Below are positions 14,417 to 19,928 of a stretch of DNA of 19,928 nt, piece by piece. Location: positions 1-19,928 of the forward strand of contig JAKVBR010000007.1 of the NCBI GenBank assembly GCA_022447165.1. Direction: 5' to 3'. Every line of letters starts with the position of its first letter. Position 1 is the first letter of the stretch. The translations under genes were made by a program, and so were the position numbers. A model generated the notes under the pieces. It had not been told where the DNA came from. It worked only from the letters and a program-made list of their open reading frames with translations, and searched no databases. This DNA is from Phycisphaerales bacterium. GTDB taxonomy: Bacteria > Planctomycetota > Phycisphaerae > Phycisphaerales > SM1A02.

Positions 14417-16348
14417 ATGTCAAACACTGTTCTTTCGACAATTCAATCTCCCGCTGATTTACGCAATATCCCTGTGGAAGAACTTCCAGTTCTTGCAAAA
14501 GAAATGCGTGAAGCCATTTGCAATCAAGTACAGAAAAGTGGTGGACACCTTGCTCCAAACCTTGGCGTTGTCGAGTTAACAATTGCACTGCACTATGTGT
14601 TTGATTTTTCACACGACAGATTACTTTTTGACGTAGGTCATCAATGCTACCCACACAAACTGTTAACAGGAAGGCAACACCTTCTAGGCAAGTTAAGACA
14701 ACGTGGTGGCATGTCAGGATTCCCAAATCCAGACGAATCCCCCTACGACCTCTTTCAGGTCGGACATGCTGGCACTGCAATTTCAACTGCTGTTGGCATG
14801 GCGCGTGGCGACACGCTGCTCAATGAGGGTTATGACCCTGACACCAACCCAGATGGCAGAAGAGTTGTCGCCTTTGTTGGCGATGCAAGCATTGTCAATG
14901 GCGTTGCAATGGAAGGGCTCAACAACGCAGGAACATTGAAGAGGCAATTCCTAGTCGTGCTTAACGACAATGGGATGAGCATTGCAAATCCACCAGGCGC
15001 AATTGCAGATTACTTTGACCACCTCAGAGTAGGATCGACTTATCGCTCAATGAAGCGGACTGCAAAGGAAGTCATGGGCAAGTTACCAGGCGGTTCAATG
15101 CTTGAAGACATGTCTCACAGAATGACCGAGATGATTAAGGATGCAATCTTTGAAGATTCCTGGTTTGAACACTTCGGTCTTGTAACAGTTGGTCCAATTG
15201 ATGGGCATGACTTACCTTCACTTATTGACATGCTCGTCGAAGTGCGAAATGTTGACAGACCCCTACTCCTTCACGCACACACTGTGAAAGGAAAGGGATT
15301 TGAATACACAGAAAACGATGCAACAGCATTCCATTCACCGAAACCATTTGAAGTGAAAAAGTGTTCGGTGGAAGTTCAACAGTCAGGCCGCTCATTTACT
15401 GCAGCGTTTGCTGACAGCATGATTGACTGTATGAAAAACGATTCAACAGTAGTCGTTGCTACTGCAGCAATGCCAGATGGAACAGGACTCGACAAGGTTA
15501 TGAAGGAATTCCCAGACCGCACCTGGGATACAGGCATCTGTGAATCACATGCAATGGATATGCTTGCGGGTATGTCGAAAAGTGGTTGCAAACCATTCTT
15601 TGCCGTCTACTCAACATTCCTACAGCGAGCGTTTGACCAAGCATTCCAAGAAGTTGCTTTGCAAGGACTGCCGCTTAGGTTATGTTTAGACAGAGCTGGT
15701 CTTGTCGGTGGCGACGGCGCAGTACACCACGGCTTTTGTGACATTGCACTCTTAAGAGTGTTGCCAAACGCTGCCTTACTTGCAGCAATTGACGAGCCAA
15801 GTTTACGAGCAGCAATGATTTGGATGATGGGGTACGACGAAGGACTGTCTGCAGTGCGATATCCTCGCGATGCCGTCCAGGAGGACCCTCTGCAATGCCC
15901 ACCGTTTGAGTTGGGTAAAGCAGTAAAACTGCACACTTGTTCGCAAACGCCCAAGTTAGCAATTCTCGGATATGGCACAACTGTATACGATGCGATTACT
16001 GCAGCCATGCGAGTTTCTCCGGAATATATCGACGTGTACGATGCACGATTTGCGAAACCAGTCGATGGCGACCTCATAGAACAACTCATTGAACAAGGCG
16101 TTTCGATTCTCACAGTTGAAGACCACTCAGTTATTGGCGGTTTTGGGTCGGCTGTTGTTGAAGAAGCATCAAAACGAGGATGTGACACTTCTCAAATCGA
16201 ATCAATCGGGCTTCCTGACCATTGGATTGGTCATGGTTCGCGATCAGAGCAGTTAGAAGAAGCAGGAATCGATGCAAAATGTATTGCATCAAAAGCAACA
16301 GAAATGTTACATGCATTTGAAGATGCGCAAGCATATGTAACGCAGTAA
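14417..16348 (+). CDS. dxs: 1-deoxy-D-xylulose-5-phosphate synthase (divergent Dxs)
   Basis: Dxs joins pyruvate and glyceraldehyde 3-phosphate with thiamine diphosphate, the first step of the MEP pathway. From ATG 14417 it has 643 residues, normal for Dxs; the frame extends 27 codons upstream into ispA, but those residues are not Dxs-like. Visible blocks are GGHLAPNLGVVELTIALH (42-59), FDVGHQCYPHKLLTGR (71-86), the TPP/Mg site GDASIVNG...NDNGMSI (155-189), PIDGHD, HTVKGKGF, the activating Glu376 in GICESHAMDMLAGM, and DRAGLVGGDGAVHHG (425-439). Several signature blocks differ from E. coli (GDA for GDG, CESHA for AEQHA, HHGFCD for HQGAFD), so it is a diverged branch, but the expected catalytic residues are kept. 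The amidotransferase gene follows after 12 bp. Confidence 0.92.
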   Translation: MSNTVLSTIQSPADLRNIPVEELPVLAKEMREAICNQVQKSGGHLAPNLGVVELTIALHYVFDFSHDRLLFDVGHQCYPHKLLTGRQHLLGKLRQRGGMSGFPNPDESPYDLFQVGHAGTAISTAVGMARGDTLLNEGYDPDTNPDGRRVVAFVGDASIVNGVAMEGLNNAGTLKRQFLVVLNDNGMSIANPPGAIADYFDHLRVGSTYRSMKRTAKEVMGKLPGGSMLEDMSHRMTEMIKDAIFEDSWFEHFGLVTVGPIDGHDLPSLIDMLVEVRNVDRPLLLHAHTVKGKGFEYTENDATAFHSPKPFEVKKCSVEVQQSGRSFTAAFADSMIDCMKNDSTVVVATAAMPDGTGLDKVMKEFPDRTWDTGICESHAMDMLAGMSKSGCKPFFAVYSTFLQRAFDQAFQEVALQGLPLRLCLDRAGLVGGDGAVHHGFCDIALLRVLPNAALLAAIDEPSLRAAMIWMMGYDEGLSAVRYPRDAVQEDPLQCPPFELGKAVKLHTCSQTPKLAILGYGTTVYDAITAAMRVSPEYIDVYDARFAKPVDGDLIEQLIEQGVSILTVEDHSVIGGFGSAVVEEASKRGCDTSQIESIGLPDHWIGHGSRSEQLEEAGIDAKCIASKATEMLHAFEDAQAYVTQ

Positions 16349-16351
16349 AAT
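16346..16351 (+). promoter_or_regulatory. Candidate -10 hexamer of the amidotransferase gene
   Basis: TAAAAT begins on the TAA stop codon of dxs and ends 9 nt before the ATG at 16361. It fits the short-leader pattern of neighbouring starts. AT-rich hexamers at stop codons arise easily by chance, so the call is weak. Confidence 0.25.
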
Positions 16352-16360
16352 CCGAGCACT

Positions 16361-17092
16361 ATGGCAATTCTCATCATCGAACACAGCAATCTAACTGGCG
16401 CAGAGCGCCTTGGCGAACGCCTTCTTATGGATGGACATCGACTTGTTACAGTTCGAGTTCATTTAGGCGAACAACTTCCTTCAGATTTGGATGAGATTGA
16501 TGGCGTGATCAGTTGTGGCGGACCTCAGTCACCACTTTCTACTGATGAGCCGTGGATTGAACAAGAACTTTCGCTCTTACGAGAAGCAAATAAGCGGGAG
16601 ATTCCCGTTTTAGGGATCTGCTTAGGGTGCCAACTGCTTGCTCGGGCTCTTGGAGGAGAAGTCACAAAACTTGATGAACCAGAATATGGATGGCACGACC
16701 TTACACTTTCACCGCAGGGACGAGAGTGCGTCATCTTCGCTGGGCAACCATGGTTCGGGACACAACTTCAATGGCATGAGTTTGGGGTAACAACATTGCC
16801 TCCAGATTCAACATTGCTTGCTTCAAGTGAGCGATGTCATGTTCAAGCATGGTCAAACGGGATCAATTCGTTTGGTATTCAGTTTCACCCAGAATGCGAC
16901 CGAGAAACGATTTCTTCTTGGATTGAAGATGATTCAAGAATGCTCCACGAACGCAATATGTCTAAAGATGATTTAGAAACTCAAAGCGATGAACAATTCC
17001 CAGAATACGAACGGTTGACCAATCGATTTTACGATGCAGTGTCGCAAATTCTCATGCCGGTTCACAATCGCTTGCATAGACAACGCAACTAA
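16361..17092 (+). CDS. Class I (type 1) glutamine amidotransferase, GuaA-like domain
   Basis: The 243-residue protein is a free-standing class I GATase domain. The nucleophile elbow is GICLGCQLLARALGG with C87, and the partner residues are H176 and E178 in FGIQFHPEC. SCGGPQSPLS (51-60) gives the oxyanion-loop glycines. Residues 190-243 form a polar, acidic tail. It hydrolyses glutamine to glutamate and passes ammonia to an acceptor. The domain resembles the N-terminal domain of GMP synthase, but no synthetase domain is attached, so it is not GuaA; the acceptor could be any small metabolite or peptide. It lies 12 bp after dxs and 5 bp before a methyltransferase gene, so the pair is likely co-transcribed and may act on the same compound. 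That link is inference. Confidence 0.88.
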   Translation: MAILIIEHSNLTGAERLGERLLMDGHRLVTVRVHLGEQLPSDLDEIDGVISCGGPQSPLSTDEPWIEQELSLLREANKREIPVLGICLGCQLLARALGGEVTKLDEPEYGWHDLTLSPQGRECVIFAGQPWFGTQLQWHEFGVTTLPPDSTLLASSERCHVQAWSNGINSFGIQFHPECDRETISSWIEDDSRMLHERNMSKDDLETQSDEQFPEYERLTNRFYDAVSQILMPVHNRLHRQRN

Positions 17093-17097
17093 ACATA

Positions 17098-17703
17098 GTG
17101 GACTATCTTGAACCCTACAGAGAAGCTGCAAAGGAACACGGCGGGTCGTTTTACGCCACCCTTTGGAGATCAAGAGAAGGACAACAACTTAGATTCAACA
17201 CGATGTGTAACGGCATTGATTTTTCTGACGTTTCAATCTTAGATGTTGGCTGTGGACTTGGAGACTTTGCAAACTACTTACTTGATCAGCAGATCCCATT
17301 TTCATCTTTTCGCGGCATAGATGCAATGGAACAGATGATTTCAGAAGCAAAGAGCAAGTCACTTCCTCGTTGCACATTTTCAATTGGCGATGTCATCGAA
17401 AACGAAGACCTATTGCAAGGATTTGACTGGATTACGATGTCTGGCACACTCAACGCGATGCCTCAAGCTCTCGCCATGGAACTCATTTCAAAGGCATTCT
17501 CAGCGTGCACTATTGGAGTTGCATATAACTTCCTATCAAACCAATGCAAACCAAATCTAGAAGAGGATTTAAATCCTGCAAGTCGGTTTGACACGGTTCA
17601 AATGCTTGAACAAGCATTTAATCTCACTAGGAATGTGACCTTTGACCAGTCCTATCTCGATGGTCATGATGCGACAATCATCCTCCAAAAAGTGCAAGAT
17701 TGA
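17098..17703 (+). CDS. Class I SAM-dependent methyltransferase, substrate unknown
   Basis: The protein has 201 residues from GTG 17098, 5 bp after the amidotransferase stop. The Rossmann SAM site is clear: motif I ILDVGCGLGDFANYLL (47-62), then the acidic end of strand 2 in FRGIDAMEQMI (71-81) and a motif II/III region, FSIGDVIENEDLLQGFDWITMSGTLNAM. The order fits the general class I fold with no extra domain. Nothing visible identifies the substrate (small molecule, protein or RNA). Position right after a free-standing glutamine amidotransferase suggests, but does not show, a shared modification pathway. The start has no Shine-Dalgarno, so translation probably depends on coupling to the gene upstream. 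Confidence 0.85.
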   Translation: MDYLEPYREAAKEHGGSFYATLWRSREGQQLRFNTMCNGIDFSDVSILDVGCGLGDFANYLLDQQIPFSSFRGIDAMEQMISEAKSKSLPRCTFSIGDVIENEDLLQGFDWITMSGTLNAMPQALAMELISKAFSACTIGVAYNFLSNQCKPNLEEDLNPASRFDTVQMLEQAFNLTRNVTFDQSYLDGHDATIILQKVQD

Positions 17704-17757
17704 GAATTTAAGCAGATTTTTTCAATCACCAAAGATGCATCAGTATCTTCGGTTTCG

Positions 17758-18009
17758 ATGTTGATCAAAATCTTAACTTTACTGATTTGCCTAACTCAGC
17801 CAGTTGAACCGTCATGCGAGCGAATTGTAGACGAGCTCTAAATCGATAAGGTATTGTTTGCTGAAATGGGCAAAGGGCAAATCTTTTTTGCACACTTCGA
17901 CATCAGACACGCGTTCACGAAAACAAGTTCATGGGAAATTAATAGGTACAACCATCAAACAACGAAGGAGTTGCTCGATACGATATTGACGGCCCATGAA
18001 TCATCGTAG
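17758..18009 (+). pseudogene. Small secreted-protein-like reading frame interrupted by an in-frame TAA
   Basis: The 292-bp gap between the methyltransferase and the next gene holds one extended frame. From ATG 17758 it reads MLIKILTLLICLTQPVEPSC, which looks like a short signal peptide, and ends after 27 codons at TAA 17839-17841. The same frame then runs on, open, for 55 codons (from IDKVLFAEMGKGQIFFAHFD to LLDTILTAHESS) to TAG 18007-18009. That final stop overlaps the next gene's start by 14 nt, the arrangement expected of a real neighbouring gene. The simplest reading is a roughly 83-codon gene broken by one nonsense codon, or a base error. Alternatives are a shorter gene starting at ATG 17866 with no signal peptide, or no gene at all. 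I do not recognise the family. Confidence 0.4.
17979..17984 (+). promoter_or_regulatory. Candidate -10 hexamer of the unknown 326-residue gene
   Basis: TACGAT ends 11 nt before the ATG at 17996. A good Shine-Dalgarno-like AAGGAG at 17965-17970 is 25 nt away, too far to serve this start. The hexamer fits the short-leader pattern seen at other starts, but weakly. Confidence 0.25.
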
Positions 18010-18976
18010 TGTGACATTAGGATTAATCGTACTAACTGCTGTGTATGCTGCAGTCATACTGAATGTAGAACACGAAACTGATTCTATTCGAACTGTTTTG
18101 CAATCAAGTTCTGAACTAGAAGTTAGTGAAGGCATCGAACAATCAAAACAGCTCCATTACGATGAGTGTAAAGTCCTTCTGACACCACTGATTAACCAAG
18201 ATTCTAAACACACCGCCTTGTGCGAAGATGTCCTCATAGAAGTAGCATCCCGCGATGGAAGGATTCTAGATTTACACTCAGGTGGCCTCACAACAACGAC
18301 GAATGATGCTCTTCAATGGTGGGTCGCTAACCCCCCACGATTGCAATCATTTTCTGAACCAATCCCAGAAGACACCTCGCCTTGGTTAACACGCCTTTGG
18401 TCACTGCAACAACATGAGATCGATGATGAAACGCTGCTTTCACTCAATTCAATGCCATTTCATGATCGAGATGGCAGCGTATTGCTAGCGGCACTTGCGC
18501 TTAACAAACACACGCCATTGCAAGAACGAAGTGCAACAACAACATCACTGCTGAACTCAATTGATCGCGATGAATTGCTCGCTGGTCTACTACTTTCTGC
18601 AATCTGGAATGAAAAGATTGAAGCAAAGCGTTTCAGCAATGACGATGAGTTAAGCACTGTTGCAAGCATCCTACAATCAAAAGATACCGCACTTGCTTGG
18701 CGAACCCTACACAACGACGATGGCACCATACGACCTGACCAAATGCTTGCAGGGCTCCTCATGAATCAAGATGAGTTTGTACCACTCTTGATAGAAAGCG
18801 CAATTGCTGAAAAGTGGCAGCATCCAGACCATGCAATCGAACTTGGTAAGTGGATTAGACCAGCAATAACTGAAAGATTGCCTACTCAAGGACTAACTAC
18901 TGTAAAATCTACGCTTGATTGGTGGCGCAAATTCAAGTGTGGCTATCTTATTGAGCAAGGAATTCGCAATGACTAA
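17996..18976 (+). CDS. Unknown membrane-anchored helical protein
   Basis: I do not recognise this 326-residue protein. Residues 1-22 (MNHRSVTLGLIVLTAVYAAV and on) are an uncleaved-type signal anchor, basic then hydrophobic, so the rest is probably periplasmic. The remainder is acidic and rich in Leu, Asp, Glu, Ser and Thr, with repeated helix-length stretches (for example 64-84, 180-205, 215-245, 255-290) and several Trp residues (W108, W109, W129, W133). This resembles HEAT-like or other alpha-solenoid scaffolds, without a clear consensus. It shows no catalytic motif. The start overlaps the broken small frame upstream by 14 nt, and its stop overlaps the thioesterase start by 8 nt, so it is probably co-translated with the downstream genes. 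Confidence 0.75.
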   Translation: MNHRSVTLGLIVLTAVYAAVILNVEHETDSIRTVLQSSSELEVSEGIEQSKQLHYDECKVLLTPLINQDSKHTALCEDVLIEVASRDGRILDLHSGGLTTTTNDALQWWVANPPRLQSFSEPIPEDTSPWLTRLWSLQQHEIDDETLLSLNSMPFHDRDGSVLLAALALNKHTPLQERSATTTSLLNSIDRDELLAGLLLSAIWNEKIEAKRFSNDDELSTVASILQSKDTALAWRTLHNDDGTIRPDQMLAGLLMNQDEFVPLLIESAIAEKWQHPDHAIELGKWIRPAITERLPTQGLTTVKSTLDWWRKFKCGYLIEQGIRND

Positions 18977-19361
18977 TTCAATAGCACTAAGTGTTGTCAT
19001 GATGCCGAGAGATGCGAACGCATATGGTTCCATCTTTGGGGGGATTATCCTTTCATACATTGACCAAGCGGGTTTCATTGAAGCACGTAAGCACGGTGTT
19101 CATCGATGGGTAACAGCATCGATGGATCGAGTTGATTTTGAAAAGCCCGTGTACGTCGGTGATGTTGTTCGTTTTTACACAAACACGATTAAGACCGGCA
19201 CAAAATCTGTAAGCGTAGAAGTCACAGTCATCGCAGAGCGCTTTGACAACAATCAACAAGTTGAAGTGACCAAAGCAGAGTTAACGATGGTGAGTATCGA
19301 TGCCGATGGCAACACCATCCCATTTTTATCTTCACCGACTGCGCACGAAAGACATTCATGA
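18969..19361 (+). CDS. Acyl-CoA thioesterase, hotdog fold (YciA-like)
   Basis: The 130-residue protein is a single hotdog domain that hydrolyses acyl-CoA to free acid and CoA. The active-site block MMPRDANAYGSIFGGIILSYIDQAG (11-35) matches the YciA/BACH signature, with Asp32 in the helix and the preceding GSIFGG turn. WVTASMDRVDFEKPVYVGDVV (47-67) and SVSVEVTVIAER (80-91) are the following family strands. I chose ATG 18969 because AAGGA lies 7 nt upstream and because the 18 residues before it in frame overlap the previous gene and are not family-like. It overlaps that gene's stop by 8 nt, and its own TGA overlaps the purN ATG (ATGA). Physiological acyl-CoA substrate unknown. Confidence 0.9.
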   Translation: MTNSIALSVVMMPRDANAYGSIFGGIILSYIDQAGFIEARKHGVHRWVTASMDRVDFEKPVYVGDVVRFYTNTIKTGTKSVSVEVTVIAERFDNNQQVEVTKAELTMVSIDADGNTIPFLSSPTAHERHS

Positions 19362-19928
19362 CCATTGATATTGCAGTGCTATTTAGTGGTGGTGGGCGTA
19401 CGGTTCTCAATCTGCTCAACCATATTGAATCGGGGAATCTCGATGCACGAATAACGCTCGCGATTGCATCGAAAGACGGCCTTGTTGGCATTGACCGGCT
19501 CAACGAGCGGGGTCTCGACGTAGCGATCGCGCGGACAGATGACGAACCACTCGAGATTGGTGATTCAAGAACTTCCGCATGGCTTGAAGATGCCCGCCCT
19601 TCTCTGATCTGTTTGTGTGGGTATCTACGGCTACTCACGATTGAGCCCTGGATGGAAGGTAGAGTCCTGAACATTCATCCAGCGCTGCTTCCAAACCATG
19701 GTGGCAAGGGTATGTATGGAATGCGAGTTCATGAGCATGTGATCAAAAGTGGTGACACTCAATCTGGTTGCACGGTCCATTTCGTTGACGAGCAATATGA
19801 CCACGGTGAAACAATCGTCCAGCGCACATGCCAAGTCGAAGTTGATGACACCCCTCAATCACTCGCTGATAAAGTGTTTCAGCTCGAATGCAGTGCATAT
19901 GTTGAAGCGATTCACAAAGTTGCTCGCG
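19358..19928 (+). CDS. purN: Phosphoribosylglycinamide formyltransferase (PurN), C-terminus cut by window edge
   Basis: PurN transfers a formyl group from 10-formyl-THF to GAR in de novo purine synthesis. The ATG overlaps the thioesterase stop (ATGA). The frame is open for 190 codons to the edge, so only the last few residues are probably missing. It starts MTIDIAVLFSGGGRTVLNLL, the GAR phosphate loop, though with SGGGR rather than the SGNGS of E. coli. The formyl-transfer residues are visible: N105 and H107 in NIHPALLP, and D148 in HFVDEQYDHGE. LADKVFQLECSAYVEAI (169-185) is the usual C-terminal helix. The sequence between (GKGMYGMRVHEHVIKSGDTQSGCTVHFV) follows the family order. A related formyltransferase acting on a different amine is possible but less likely. 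Confidence 0.88.
   Translation, partial: MTIDIAVLFSGGGRTVLNLLNHIESGNLDARITLAIASKDGLVGIDRLNERGLDVAIARTDDEPLEIGDSRTSAWLEDARPSLICLCGYLRLLTIEPWMEGRVLNIHPALLPNHGGKGMYGMRVHEHVIKSGDTQSGCTVHFVDEQYDHGETIVQRTCQVEVDDTPQSLADKVFQLECSAYVEAIHKVAR

Noticed and set aside
15607..16188. 193-codon open frame on the minus strand
   Set aside because: It is antisense to the conserved C-terminal half of dxs and reads as low-complexity Ser/Pro/Ala sequence.
17698..17727. Possible terminator after the methyltransferase gene (GATTGA ... TCAATC)
   Set aside because: The stem is AT-rich with a wobble pair, the T-run lies inside the hairpin and none follows it.
1..19928. Search for tRNA, rRNA, CRISPR arrays, insertion sequences, phage or defence genes
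   Set aside because: No cloverleaf candidates, spaced direct repeats, terminal inverted repeats, transposase or nuclease-type proteins were noticed by eye; the window is ordinary core genome.

Overview
The window is gene-dense chromosomal housekeeping sequence of moderate GC content. It looks like a planctomycete, most likely of the Phycisphaerae type. The pointers are a pseudopilin with a C-terminal H-X9-DG-like 'FADGHV' motif, a PurN of the 'SGGGRT' type, a divergent Dxs, and lysine-rich tails on information-processing proteins. The lineage call is inference from protein character only. I see no rRNA or tRNA gene, CRISPR array, insertion sequence, integrase or phage gene.

Layout. (1) From 5707 down to the left edge, the minus strand carries a tight six-gene run: pgk, a secreted TlpA-type thioredoxin with a TPR-like tail, rpe, accD, lnt and the start of a lipoprotein gene. 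Gaps are 38, 7 and 27 bp, followed by overlaps of 1 and 11 nt. (2) Diverging from pgk across only 31 bp, the plus strand carries miaA, topA, ispG and a pseudopilin gene that overlaps the end of ispG. (3) A short minus-strand pair, an ExbB/TolQ/MotA-family protein followed by a TraB/GumN-like protein, converges on the pseudopilin gene and overlaps its end by 17 bp. (4) Diverging from the exbB-like gene across 35 bp, the plus strand carries a short-chain polyprenyl synthase (ispA-type), dxs, a class I glutamine amidotransferase, a SAM methyltransferase, an apparently broken small reading frame, an unknown membrane-anchored protein, a hotdog acyl-CoA thioesterase, and purN, which runs off the right edge.

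How the genes work together. Three isoprenoid genes share the window: dxs (first MEP step), ispG (late MEP step) and a prenyl chain synthase. Lnt finishes lipoprotein acylation, and its gene overlaps the start of a lipoprotein gene. AccD feeds fatty-acid synthesis; Pgk and Rpe belong to central carbon metabolism.

The most notable non-coding signal is promoter architecture. At five starts (pgk, miaA, ispG, exbB-like, ispA) a TANNAT hexamer lies exactly 6-7 nt before the start codon, as expected for leaderless mRNAs. At dxs, the amidotransferase and the unknown 326-residue gene it lies 9-11 nt before. Both divergent intergenic regions are built as inverted repeats whose arms are these outward-facing hexamers. 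topA is the contrast: it has a perfect TTGACA -35, a leader with a two-part hairpin, and a TTG start with a Shine-Dalgarno-like AAGGGA. No obvious new multi-gene defence or biosynthetic system is visible.
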